From the NCBI RefSeq assembly GCF_040676675.1, contig NZ_JBFAPK010000034.1, positions 30,546 through 94,545 of the forward strand: DNA of 64,000 nt. Direction: 5' to 3'. Under the pieces are notes generated by a model. The model worked only from the letters and a program-made list of their open reading frames with translations. It was not told where the DNA came from and made no database searches. Numbering within the stretch: position 1 is the first letter of the stretch; each line of letters opens with the position of its first letter. Source of the DNA: JBFAPK01 sp040676675. Its GTDB lineage: Bacteria > Actinomycetota > Actinomycetes > Mycobacteriales > Micromonosporaceae. Position numbers and translations under genes: made by a program. Positions 53,184 through 61,265 of the stretch are shown here, in pieces.

Positions 53184-53861
53184 TCAAGGGGCCGCGTCCC
53201 TGACCGGCGCCGCCGGGGACAGTTCGACGCAGCAGCGGCCGGGGTGCGGGGCGAGCCGCGCGTGCACCTCGGTGGCGCCGAGACCGTCGAGGAGCCCGGC
53301 CAGGAAGGCGTGGTTGAGCCCGCAGATCAGGCCGGTGTGCCGGGCGGCCAGGGCGTGGAACGGGCAGTTGTGCAGCAGCACCCGCCCGGTCGTGGCCTCT
53401 GGCTCGAAGCCGAGCTGGGTGAGCGCGGCCAGCAGGTCGGGACCGTGCCCGGCGCGCAGCGCGGACCCGAGAGTGTGTCCGTGGCGGTGGGCGTGTTCGG
53501 TGGCGGCCCGGTCGGCGCAGCGCGGGTCGTCGGCGACGGCGGCGGCGAGGATCTCGGCGACGAGTCGGTAGCGGCGCTCGGGGATGCTCACCGCGATCTC
53601 GTCGCCGGTCGCCTCGTACACCTTCGGGGACCGGCCACGGCCGCGGGGCTGGCCGGGCGGGGCCTGGTAGCGGGCTTGCAGCAGGCCGACATCGACGAGC
53701 TTGTCGAGGTGGAACGCGGCCAGGCCGCGGGACATGCCGGTGGCGTCGGCGGCCTCCTCCCGGCTGACCGGGCGCCCGGCGCGGCGCACATGGTCGTACA
53801 GGGCCCGCCGGGACGGGTCGACCAGGGCGGTCATGCCGGCCCACGGGTCATGCGCGCTCAC
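53184..53861 (-). CDS. ArsR/COG2345-type HTH regulator with cysteine cluster
   Basis: A 225-residue regulator. The N-terminal winged helix (SRRALYDHVRRAGRPVSREEA, GMSRGLAAFHLDKLVDVGLL) is followed by a sensor domain. Its cysteines (NCPFHALAARHTGLICG and GRCC) have spacing C-x13-C-x29-CC, close to the Fe-S ligand spacing of SufR-type regulators as I recall it. It may thus sense iron-sulfur status or redox. The GTG start has TAATGT 6 nt upstream (leaderless). It is divergent from the folE/oxidoreductase genes and may control them. Confidence 0.8.
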   Translation of the reverse strand: MSAHDPWAGMTALVDPSRRALYDHVRRAGRPVSREEAADATGMSRGLAAFHLDKLVDVGLLQARYQAPPGQPRGRGRSPKVYEATGDEIAVSIPERRYRLVAEILAAAVADDPRCADRAATEHAHRHGHTLGSALRAGHGPDLLAALTQLGFEPEATTGRVLLHNCPFHALAARHTGLICGLNHAFLAGLLDGLGATEVHARLAPHPGRCCVELSPAAPVRDAAP

Positions 53862-53867
53862 CCACCG

Positions 53868-53873
53868 ACATTA
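53868..53873 (-). promoter_or_regulatory. -10 element (TAATGT) of the HTH regulator
   Basis: On the minus strand, 6 nt before the GTG at 53861. Confidence 0.5.
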
Positions 53874-53916
53874 ACACCAACCGGCACTGTTGAAATTGTT
53901 CTGCACAGGAGCCAGG

Positions 53917-53946
53917 ATGAGCATTAGCGACAGCCCCGGTTGGTGA
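53917..53946 (+). other. Possible nine-residue leader ORF upstream of folE
   Basis: ATG AGC ATT AGC GAC AGC CCC GGT TGG TGA (MSISDSPGW) with CAGGAG eight nucleotides upstream. Its stop overlaps a GTG (53943) that opens a 46-codon frame ending at 54083, 12 nt before folE. The stacked arrangement looks like translational coupling, but neither peptide is recognised and chance is possible. Confidence 0.3.
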
Positions 53947-54095
53947 AAATGTGGGGAGGCCCCGGCGTGCACGTCCTGGACCAGGCCACGGCGGCCGGGA
54001 CGTCCGCGTGCCCGGACCCGCTCCCCACCCGGCCGCCAGCACGGTGTTCCGGACCGGGTCGCTGCCCATGTCCCTCGGCGTGAACGGCGGTTGAG

Positions 54096-54689
54096 ATGAC
54101 GATTACCCCACTGCGGGTGGCCCGGCAACGGCCCGCCCCGGACCTGGCCGCGGCCGAGAACGCCGCGGCGACGTTCCTGACCGCCCTCGGCGTCGACCTG
54201 AGCGCCGACGGCCTCGGCGAGACCCCCGGACGGATGGCCCGCGCCTACGCCGAGCTGCTCACCCCGCGCGAGTTCCAGCTGACCACCTTCGCCAACGACG
54301 AGGGGTACGACGAACTGGTGCTGGCGCGGGGGATCCCGATCCGGTCCGTGTGCGAACACCACCTGCTGCCGTTCATCGGCGTCGCCCACGTCGGCTACCT
54401 ACCCGGGCAGCGGATCCTCGGGCTGTCCAAACTGGCCCGGGTGGTGGAACTGTTCGCCCACGGCGCCCAGGTGCAGGAGCGGCTGACCAAACAGGTCGCC
54501 GACTGGCTGGCCGACCACCTGCACCCGAAGGGCGTCGGCGTGGTCATCGAAGCCGAACACCTCTGCATGACCCTGCGCGGGGTGCAGGCCGTGGGTGCCA
54601 CGACGGTCACCTCCACCCTGCTCGGCGCCCTGCGCGAGGATGCCCGTTCCCGGGCCGAGTTCTTCAGCCTCGCCGGCCTGACCCACTGA
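54096..54689 (+). CDS. folE: GTP cyclohydrolase I
   Basis: A 197-residue Zn-dependent enzyme converting GTP to dihydroneopterin triphosphate, the first step of folate/pterin synthesis. Zinc ligands are C86 and H89 in SVCEHHLLPF and C157 in EAEHLCMTLRG, with catalytic His155 preceding. This is the standard zinc type (FolE1A). The sequence GETPGRMARAYAELL is also canonical. The ribosome site is weak. It lies away from other folate genes and next to a FAD oxidoreductase and a cysteine-rich regulator, which suggests an accessory copy for a specialised pathway or stress; this is inference. Confidence 0.94.
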   Translation: MTITPLRVARQRPAPDLAAAENAAATFLTALGVDLSADGLGETPGRMARAYAELLTPREFQLTTFANDEGYDELVLARGIPIRSVCEHHLLPFIGVAHVGYLPGQRILGLSKLARVVELFAHGAQVQERLTKQVADWLADHLHPKGVGVVIEAEHLCMTLRGVQAVGATTVTSTLLGALREDARSRAEFFSLAGLTH

Positions 54690-54772
54690 CCGCTGGCACC
54701 CGTACCGGCCGGCACCCCGAACCGGCATCCCTCCCCGAACCGCCACCCTCTCGTTGCGAAGGAGATCCGCCC

Positions 54773-56032
54773 GTGCGCGACCAGCCGTTGTTCGCCATCG
54801 TCGGGGCGTCGCTGACCGGCGCGAAGGCCGCCGAAGAACTACGCCGTGCCGGCTTCGGAGGCCGGATCCTGCTGGTCGGGGAGGAGACCGAGCGGCCCTA
54901 CGAACGCCCACCGCTGTCGAAGGGCTACCTGCTGGGTACCGATCCACGGAACAAGGCGTACGTGCACGAGGAAGGCTGGTACGCCGACAACGGAGTGGAG
55001 CTGCTGCTCGGGGTACGGGCCACCGGTCTCGACCCGAGGGGACACCTGCTGACGTTCGATGGACACGACCCGGTGCGGTACGACAAGCTGCTGCTGGCCA
55101 CCGGATCGCGGGTACGCCGCCTCGACGTCCCGGGCGCCGACCTGCCCGGCGTGCGCTACCTGCGTACCCTGCCGGAGGCGGACGCGCTCGCCGAGCGCGT
55201 CCCGGGCGCGACGCGGGTGCTGGTGGTCGGGGCCGGCTGGATCGGCCTGGAGACCGCCGCGGCGGCGCGCGGCCACGGCGCCGAGGTGACCGTCGTGGAA
55301 CTGGACCGCGCGCCACTACGCCGGGTCCTCGGCGACGACGTCGCCGAGGTCTACACGGCCCTGCACCGCGCGCACGGCGTCACGTTCCACTTCGGCGCCG
55401 GAGTCCGGGAGTTCCGCGCGGGCGAGGATGGGCGGCTGGCCTCGGCCGTGCTCACCGACGGCACCGAGCTGGCCGCCGACCTGGCGATCGTCGGGGTCGG
55501 GATCAGCCCGGCCACGGAACTCGCCGAGGCCGCCGAACTGGCCGTCGACAACGGGATCCTCGTGGACGAACGGCTCCGCACCAGCGACCCCGACATCCAC
55601 GCCGCCGGCGACGTCGCCAACATCGCCCATCCGCTGCTGGGTCGGCGGATCCGGGTGGAGCACTGGTCCAACGCGCTCAACGGCGGCAAGCTGGCCGCCC
55701 ACGCGATGCTCGGCGAACCCGTCGCGTACGACCGCGTCCCGTACTTCTTCACCGACCAGTACGACCTCGGCATGGAATACACCGGCCACGTCGAGCCCGG
55801 CGCGTTCGACCGGGTCGCCTTCCGTGGCGACCCGACCGTTCGCGACCGCGCGACACCGCCGTTCCTCGCCTTCTGGGTGAGCGGCAACCGGGTGCTCGCC
55901 GGGATGAACGTCAACATCTGGGACGTCAGCGAGCCGATCGCCGACCTGGTGCGCGCCGGCCACGCCGGGCGCGGCGTCGACCTGGCGAAACTCGCCGACC
56001 CGAACGTGGCCCTGGCGGACCTCCTGGCCTGA
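54773..56032 (+). CDS. FAD/NAD(P)-dependent oxidoreductase (ferredoxin-reductase type)
   Basis: A 419-residue flavoenzyme. FAD-binding FAIVGASLTGAKAAEELR is at the N-terminus. RPYERPPLSKGYLLG is typical of ferredoxin:NAD+ reductases of oxygenase systems. NAD-binding VLVVGAGWIGLETAAAARGHG is in the middle and IHAAGDVAN is the second FAD site. The C-terminal reductase dimerisation domain follows (VPYFFTDQYDLGMEYTG). It probably feeds electrons to a ferredoxin or rubredoxin not seen in the window. The GTG at 54773 has AAGGAG. It is 83 nt downstream of folE. Confidence 0.9.
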   Translation: MRDQPLFAIVGASLTGAKAAEELRRAGFGGRILLVGEETERPYERPPLSKGYLLGTDPRNKAYVHEEGWYADNGVELLLGVRATGLDPRGHLLTFDGHDPVRYDKLLLATGSRVRRLDVPGADLPGVRYLRTLPEADALAERVPGATRVLVVGAGWIGLETAAAARGHGAEVTVVELDRAPLRRVLGDDVAEVYTALHRAHGVTFHFGAGVREFRAGEDGRLASAVLTDGTELAADLAIVGVGISPATELAEAAELAVDNGILVDERLRTSDPDIHAAGDVANIAHPLLGRRIRVEHWSNALNGGKLAAHAMLGEPVAYDRVPYFFTDQYDLGMEYTGHVEPGAFDRVAFRGDPTVRDRATPPFLAFWVSGNRVLAGMNVNIWDVSEPIADLVRAGHAGRGVDLAKLADPNVALADLLA

Positions 56033-56122
56033 GCCACCGGCCCCCGTCGGTACCTCGCCGCGCCGGTCGGCGCGCGTCCGGCCGTACCGGGCGAGCGCCT
56101 ACGCCGGCGTCCGGCGCGGGCG

Positions 56123-56830
56123 TCAGCGTCGGCGAGGTCGCGGCTGCCCGCCGAGTACCGGCCCCAGGGCCTCCTCCTCGAAGGCCAGGTGCGCGAGCAG
56201 CCGGTCGGAGAGGGTGTCCAGGGCCTCCACGAGCCGTCCCCGCAGGGCGGCGTCCCTGCCGTCGCCGAGGTTGCGGGCCGCCCCCTCGACCTGGTCGAGC
56301 AGGTCGGAGATCACCCGGTGGTCGGCCTCCAGCTTGTCGATCGTGGTACCGAGCTCGGGGGCCATCCGGCGCAGCGCCGGGAACATGCCGGCGTCCTCGT
56401 TGCCGTGGTGGCCGTGCACGAACTGGCAGTAGCTCAGGCAGTTCACCCGCAGTTGGAACAGCGGTCCCCGGCTCTGCAGTTCGCGCAGCCCCGCGCGAAT
56501 CCCACCGGCCGGTTCGCCCGCGCCGGTCGCCGCCGCCAGCCGCCGGACCGTGGCCAGGTCGCGCCGGAGCATGCCGTGTACCCACTTCAGCTCGTCGAGC
56601 AGCCCGCCGCCCGGCGCCGCGCTCGCCGCCCGGCCGTCCCGGCGTACGTCGTGCCCGCGACCGCCCCCGGCGCCGCCGGCGCCCCGGCCGTCTTTCCCAC
56701 CGCCGGCGCCCCGGCGGCTTCCGGCGCCCCGGCCACCTCGTCCCCCGCCTGCACCCCGCCCGCCGGAGGCGCCGCCTCGGGGCGAGCCGCCTGACGCCCG
56801 CCGCCCGTCGCGCCGATCCCGCCCTGTCAC
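56123..56830 (-). CDS. Hemerythrin HHE domain protein with Gly/Arg-rich N-terminus
   Basis: A 235-residue protein. The first ~90 residues are low-complexity Arg/Gly (GGRGAGGGRGGRGAG-like). The folded part (~95-235) is a hemerythrin four-helix bundle with diiron ligand patterns: LKWVHGML, FVHGHHGNEDAGMF (HxxxE), LEADHRVISDLL and LLAHLAFEEEAL (HxxxE). It probably binds oxygen, NO or peroxide at a diiron site. The GTG at 56830 is a guess inside the low-complexity stretch; the true start could differ. Confidence 0.75.
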   Translation of the reverse strand: MTGRDRRDGRRASGGSPRGGASGGRGAGGGRGGRGAGSRRGAGGGKDGRGAGGAGGGRGHDVRRDGRAASAAPGGGLLDELKWVHGMLRRDLATVRRLAAATGAGEPAGGIRAGLRELQSRGPLFQLRVNCLSYCQFVHGHHGNEDAGMFPALRRMAPELGTTIDKLEADHRVISDLLDQVEGAARNLGDGRDAALRGRLVEALDTLSDRLLAHLAFEEEALGPVLGGQPRPRRR

Positions 56831-56989
56831 GCGTTCAGCTTCCCGACAACGCGTGCTGAAAGGCAAAGAGTCGTGACGCACCGCTCGTCGATCAGGGAGC
56901 TGTGGTCGGGGATATGTCCGGGGACGGGGCTTTCGCGGCCGCCACGACTCCATGATCGACGGGACGGTCCCCTGTCGGTACGCGGGCGC

Positions 56990-57020
56990 CCCCTGCCGGC
57001 GCCGTCGGTGCCGGCAGGGG
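56990..57020 (-). terminator. Terminator hairpin of the SCO5389-like gene unit
   Basis: Perfect 11-bp arms (56990-57000, 57010-57020) with a 9-nt loop, 15 nt past the stop codon of the SCO5389-like gene. Confidence 0.7.
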
Positions 57021-57034
57021 ACCCCGCTCACCGC

Positions 57035-57427
57035 TCAGCAGTCGCGCAGCTCCGGCGACTGGTTGCGGATCTGGGCGACCGGGGAGATGAAGTCCCGGTA
57101 GGTCTCGCCACCCACGGCGGAAAGCTTGAAGGCGGCCACCCGGTGGCAGTTCTGGAACGCCAGCTTGACCCCGAAGTGGCGCTCCAGCCCACCCCGGATC
57201 GCGTCGCTGGCCAGCGCCCGCAGCAGCTGGCCGCGCTCGGCCTCGCTCGGCGGCGGTACGGCGTGGTCGGCGAACTCGGCCGTCGTGTCGACCGAGCGCT
57301 TGGCCACGTCGGAGACGACCGCCCAGGCGTAGGGCAGCGACCGCCGGACGCAGTCGACGAACTCGTCGTCGTCGACCCGTCCGGACTCGGCCCGCTCCAA
57401 CAGGGCGGCGGGTACGTCGAGGGACAT
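57035..57427 (-). CDS. SCO5389-family protein
   Basis: A 130-residue cytosolic protein beginning MSLDVPAALLERAESGRVDDDEFVDCVRRSLPYAW and ending FQNCHRVAAFKL...NQSPELRDC. It closely resembles the conserved protein family I know as SCO5389 from Streptomyces, whose function is unknown. Three cysteines (FVDC, QNCH and the C-terminal RDC) are conserved-looking and could bind metal. The ATG at 57427 follows AGGAGAG. It is encoded 47 nt downstream of the CooC-like ATPase gene on the same strand, so the two are one unit. Confidence 0.75.
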   Translation of the reverse strand: MSLDVPAALLERAESGRVDDDEFVDCVRRSLPYAWAVVSDVAKRSVDTTAEFADHAVPPPSEAERGQLLRALASDAIRGGLERHFGVKLAFQNCHRVAAFKLSAVGGETYRDFISPVAQIRNQSPELRDC

Positions 57428-57474
57428 GCTCTCTCCTTCGGTACTGAGGGCTGCCGTTGACTTACGGCAGTCTA

Positions 57475-58452
57475 TTAGTTACGGACCGCTACATCGATAG
57501 CCATCGGGGAAAGTACGAAGTCCGGATCGATCTGGTGAGCCAGGTCCTCGCCGACCCGTTCGCTGGCCCAGGCGCCGGCGTTGCGCAGGTGGAACTCCGC
57601 CGCCTGCCGGCTGTACCTGGCCCAGTCCTTCGGCGTGGCGTCGACCGTGGCCCGCATCAGTTCGAGGGCCCGCCGGTTGGCCGGCTCCAGCGCGTCGATC
57701 GGCCGGGGCGCGCCCCGCTCGGTGGACTTCACGTACGCCGAGCGCCCGACCCAGGTGAGCAGGTCGTCGCCGACGTGCTCGCGCAGGAAGGCGACGTCGG
57801 TCTCGTCGTCGACCTTGTTGCCGACCACGTGGATCCGTACGCCGTAGTCGCGGGAGTAGCCGACGTACTGCCGGTAGACCCCGACGCTGCGCAGCGTCGG
57901 CTCGCAGACCAGGAAGGTCGCGTCGAAGCGGGTGAACAGGCCGGAGGCGAACGAGTCGGCACCGGCGGTCATGTCGACCACCACGTACTCGCCGGGGCCG
58001 TCGACCAGGTGGTTGAGCAGGAGTTCGACCGCGCCGACCTTCGAGTGGTAGCAGGCCACCCCGAGGTCCTCGCTGGCGAACGGCCCGGTAACCGCCAGCC
58101 GCACGCCGCCGACCTCGCGGACCAGCGCGTCGTAGATCGGGTTGGGATCGGCGACGGTCAGCAGCCGGGACCCCCGGCCGGGCGGCGTCGTCTTGACCAT
58201 CGCGGCGGCCGAGGAGATCCGCGCGTTGTCGCCGCGCAGGTACTCCTTGATCTCGGCGAGGTGGTCGCCGAGCGCCGGCAGCAGCACCGCCTCCCCCTCG
58301 CCCGCCCCGAGCGCGGCGGCGAGGTGCTGGTTGATGTCGGCGTCGAGGGCGAGCAGCCGCGACGCGGGCCCGCCACCGGCGAGGTGGCGGGCGAAGAGGG
58401 CGGCCAGGGTGGTCTTGCCGCTACCGCCCTTGCCGACGAACGAGATCTTCAC
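57475..58452 (-). CDS. CooC/ParA-like P-loop ATPase
   Basis: A 325-residue SIMIBI-class ATPase. The deviant Walker A VGKGGSGKTT (6-15) with the signature Lys is followed by LLALDADINQHL and VVVDMTAGADSF. CooC proteins load nickel into carbon monoxide dehydrogenase; no CODH is here, so this one may chaperone another metal. The unit has a Zur-like box just upstream (58492-58510), which would link it to zinc supply. The GTG at 58452 has GGAGGAA. It is followed by the SCO5389-like gene. Function remains inference. Confidence 0.82.
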   Translation of the reverse strand: MKISFVGKGGSGKTTLAALFARHLAGGGPASRLLALDADINQHLAAALGAGEGEAVLLPALGDHLAEIKEYLRGDNARISSAAAMVKTTPPGRGSRLLTVADPNPIYDALVREVGGVRLAVTGPFASEDLGVACYHSKVGAVELLLNHLVDGPGEYVVVDMTAGADSFASGLFTRFDATFLVCEPTLRSVGVYRQYVGYSRDYGVRIHVVGNKVDDETDVAFLREHVGDDLLTWVGRSAYVKSTERGAPRPIDALEPANRRALELMRATVDATPKDWARYSRQAAEFHLRNAGAWASERVGEDLAHQIDPDFVLSPMAIDVAVRN

Positions 58453-58491
58453 GGTACGAGTTCCTCCAGTACACTTTCGGCAACCATTTGC

Positions 58492-58510
58492 ATTGGAAAT
58501 CATTTTCAAT
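58492..58510 (-). promoter_or_regulatory. Zur-like (Fur family) box
   Basis: On the minus strand TGAAAATGATTTCCA, differing at one position from the actinobacterial Zur consensus TGAAAATGATTTTCA. The palindrome extends to 19 bp with 8 of 9 pairs. It lies 40-58 nt before the CooC-like start, the usual repression position, and about 60 nt before the divergent membrane-protein gene. Confidence 0.6.
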
Positions 58511-58558
58511 AGCTTCGTCAAGTTTCCCGGTCCGATGGGCGTGTCGGGCCACGATTGA

Positions 58559-58564
58559 TAACCT
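58559..58564 (+). promoter_or_regulatory. -10 element (TAACCT) of the leaderless membrane-protein gene
   Basis: TAACCT, 6-nt spacer, GTG at 58571. Confidence 0.5.
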
Positions 58565-58570
58565 CCGGCG

Positions 58571-60478
58571 GTGTCGACCTCCCCAGCCCCGGTCGCGGGT
58601 CCGACCCCGGAGTCAGCCGGAGTGCCGGCGCCGGCCCGGTGGGCCCACTGGCGCGCCGACCTGATCGCCCTGGTCACGGCGGTCGGCCTGGCCTTCTGGG
58701 TCACCGGCGGGCTCTGGCTCGACCCCAACCAACGGGCGATCACGGTCAACACCAGCGACCAGGCGCTCTTCGAGTGGCTGCTGGCCTACGGGGCGCACGC
58801 GCTCACGCACGGCGAGAACCCGCTCTTCACGTACCTGCTCAACGTCCCCGACGGGGTGAACCTCGCGGTCAACACCTCGATCACCGTCTACGCGGTGGTC
58901 TTCGCCCCGCTGACGTACCTGATCGGACCGCCGGCGACGTTCCTGGTGATCCTCACGCTCAACCTCGCCGGCACCGCGCTCGCCTGGTACTGGCTGCTCT
59001 CCCGGCACCTGGTCCGCAGCCCGGTCGCGGCGCTGCTCGGCGGCCTCTTCATCGGCTTCTCACCCGGCATGGTGTCGCACGCCAACGCGCACCTGAACTG
59101 GAGCGCCGGCTGGCTGGCGCCGCTCATCGTCTGGCGGGTGCTGCGGCTGCGTGAGCCCGGGCACGCCGTACGCAACGGGGTCCTGCTGGGCGTGCTGGTC
59201 GCCATCGGCTTCTCGATCGCCGCCGAGGCGCTCTTCTTCACCGCCCTGGCCAGCGGGGTCTTCCTGCTCGTCTGGGCGCTGGACCGGCGCCGCCGCGGCG
59301 AGGCGCGCGACGCGCTCCCGGCGTTCCTGCGCGGTCTCGGCGTCGCCGCGCTCGTCTCGGCCGCGCTGCTGGCGTACCCGCTCTGGCTGCACTTCGCCGG
59401 GCCGCAGCGGTTCGGCGGTACCGGCTTCAACCCGGTGATCCACGCCGAGGACATCGCCGCCTACGGCGTCTTCCCGCAGCGCTCCCTGGCCGGGGAGGTC
59501 GGGCTCGACACGCGCCTGGCGCCCAACCCCACCGAGGAGAACTCCTTCTTCGGGCTGCCCCTGCTCGTCCTGGCGGTGGCCTGCTTCGTACTGCTCTGGC
59601 GGCGCGGCGACCCGCAGCGGCGGCCGAGCGTACGGGCCCTCGGGGTCACCGCCGTGGTCTTCGCCGTCCTCTCCTGGGGACCCCGGGTGAAGATCGCTGG
59701 GGCGCACACGGACGTGCCGCTGCCGTACGCGCTCCTCGGGCACCTGCCGGTCTTCAACGCCGCGCTCCCCTCGCGGCTCGCCCTGGTCGTCGCGCCGGTG
59801 ATCGGGCTGCTCCTCGCCCACACCGTGGACCTGCTCGTCGCCCCGGTACGGGGCGAGCAGCCGCTGGACGCTTCCGCGCCGGGCGAGCGGCCGGGGCCCG
59901 GGGGTGCCGGCGCCGGCCGGCGGCACCGACTCCGGGCCGCCGCCTGGACCGCGGCGTTCGTCGTGGCGCTGCTGCCGCTGGTACCGGTGCCGCTGCTCAC
60001 GCTCGACCGCGAGCCGCTGCCGCGCTTCATCACCTCCGGCGAGTGGCAGCGGTACGTCTCGCCCGGCGGGGTGCTGACCCCGCTGCCGTTCACCATCGAC
60101 GTGACCCCGGACGGGCAGCGCTGGCAGTCGTACGCCCTCACCCACGACCAGCAGGAGTTCGCCCTCCCCGCCGGCTTCTTCCTCGGCCCGGGCGGGCCGG
60201 GCGGCCGGGGACGGATCGGGCCCGTTCCCCGGGCCACCGACGCGCTCTTCGCCGACGTCGGCCGGACCGGCGAGGTACCGCGGATCACCCGGGCCAACCG
60301 GGAGGAGGCGCTGTCGGACCTGCGGCACTGGCGGGTCGAGGTCGTGGTCCTGGCCGACCGGGTGCACGGGGCGAAGTACCCGGTTCACGTCGACGCGCTG
60401 CGCGAGACCGCGACCGAGCTGCTGGGGCCGCCCGAACGGGTCGACGACGTCCTGCTCTGGCGCATCCCGCCCGCCTGA
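58571..60478 (+). CDS. Polytopic membrane protein, possibly GT-C glycosyltransferase-like
   Basis: A 635-residue membrane protein with about ten helices between residues ~30 and ~460, and a hydrophilic ~170-residue C-terminal domain. The loop after the first helix carries acidic and polar residues (WLDPNQRAITVNTSDQALFEWL), and FIGFSPGMVSHANAHLNW follows in a luminal-type loop. The general layout resembles GT-C glycosyltransferases, but no clear catalytic motif is recognised. The GTG is preceded by a -10-like TAACCT 6 nt upstream. It is divergent from the Zur-box/ATPase unit. Confidence 0.75.
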   Translation: MSTSPAPVAGPTPESAGVPAPARWAHWRADLIALVTAVGLAFWVTGGLWLDPNQRAITVNTSDQALFEWLLAYGAHALTHGENPLFTYLLNVPDGVNLAVNTSITVYAVVFAPLTYLIGPPATFLVILTLNLAGTALAWYWLLSRHLVRSPVAALLGGLFIGFSPGMVSHANAHLNWSAGWLAPLIVWRVLRLREPGHAVRNGVLLGVLVAIGFSIAAEALFFTALASGVFLLVWALDRRRRGEARDALPAFLRGLGVAALVSAALLAYPLWLHFAGPQRFGGTGFNPVIHAEDIAAYGVFPQRSLAGEVGLDTRLAPNPTEENSFFGLPLLVLAVACFVLLWRRGDPQRRPSVRALGVTAVVFAVLSWGPRVKIAGAHTDVPLPYALLGHLPVFNAALPSRLALVVAPVIGLLLAHTVDLLVAPVRGEQPLDASAPGERPGPGGAGAGRRHRLRAAAWTAAFVVALLPLVPVPLLTLDREPLPRFITSGEWQRYVSPGGVLTPLPFTIDVTPDGQRWQSYALTHDQQEFALPAGFFLGPGGPGGRGRIGPVPRATDALFADVGRTGEVPRITRANREEALSDLRHWRVEVVVLADRVHGAKYPVHVDALRETATELLGPPERVDDVLLWRIPPA

Positions 60479-60539
60479 CGCCCCGGCCGCCGGCACGCCG
60501 GTGACCGGGCTCACCGGTCCCCGCCGCGCCGAACCGGAT

Positions 60540-60545
60540 TACGCT
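60540..60545 (+). promoter_or_regulatory. -10 element (TACGCT) of leaderless lipB
   Basis: TACGCT, 6-nt spacer, GTG at 60552. Confidence 0.45.
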
Positions 60546-60551
60546 GGCCTG

Positions 60552-61205
60552 GTGACCAGCACCGTTGTAGGCCTTCGGGCCACCAAGCTCGGGGTAGTCG
60601 ACTACCTGACCGCGCTGGAAGAGCAGCGCCGCCTGCACGCCGCGGTGGTGGAGGGGACCGAGCCCGACACCGTCCTGCTGCTCGAACACCCCAGCGTCTA
60701 CACGGCCGGCAAGCGCACCGAGCCGTGGGACCGGCCGACGGACGGTACCCCGGTGATCGACGTCGACCGCGGCGGGAAGATCACCTGGCACGGGCCGGGG
60801 CAGCTCGTCGGGTACCCGATCCTGAAGCTGCCCGGGGCGGAGACGGGTCAGCCGGTCGACGTCGTGGCGTTCGTCCGCCGTACCGAGCAGATGCTGATCG
60901 ACGTCTGCGCCGAGCTGGGCCTGCGGACGCAGCGGATCGAGGGGCGCAGCGGCGCCTGGGTGCCCGAGGACGACCGCGGCCCGGCCCGCAAGGTCGCCGC
61001 GCTCGGCCTGCGCATCGCCCGCGGCGTCAGCCAGCACGGCTTCTCGATCAACTGCGACTGCGAGCTGGACGCCTACGACCGCATCGTGCCGTGCGGCATC
61101 CGCGACGCCGGCACCACCTCGCTCAGCGCCGAGCTGGGCCGCCGGGTGACCGTGGCCGAGACGCTCGCCGTGGTCGAGCGCCACCTCGGCACGCTGCTCG
61201 GCTGA
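60552..61205 (+). CDS. lipB: Octanoyltransferase
   Basis: A 217-residue cytosolic enzyme moving octanoyl groups from acyl carrier protein to lipoyl domains, the first lipoate biosynthesis step. The substrate motif RGGKITWHGPGQLVGYPI (73-90), catalytic Lys147 in ARKVAALGLRI and catalytic Cys181 in RIVPCGIRD are present. The GTG at 60552 is chosen for its family N-terminus and the upstream -10-like hexamer; an earlier in-frame codon (60501) is less likely. Clients in the window include SucB; its partner lipA lies 1.8 kb away, beyond aspS. Confidence 0.96.
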   Translation: MTSTVVGLRATKLGVVDYLTALEEQRRLHAAVVEGTEPDTVLLLEHPSVYTAGKRTEPWDRPTDGTPVIDVDRGGKITWHGPGQLVGYPILKLPGAETGQPVDVVAFVRRTEQMLIDVCAELGLRTQRIEGRSGAWVPEDDRGPARKVAALGLRIARGVSQHGFSINCDCELDAYDRIVPCGIRDAGTTSLSAELGRRVTVAETLAVVERHLGTLLG

Positions 61206-61265
61206 CCGCCGCGAGGCCGGGGGCCGCCGCGAGGCCAGGGGCCGGCGCGCCGGCCCCCGGAACCC

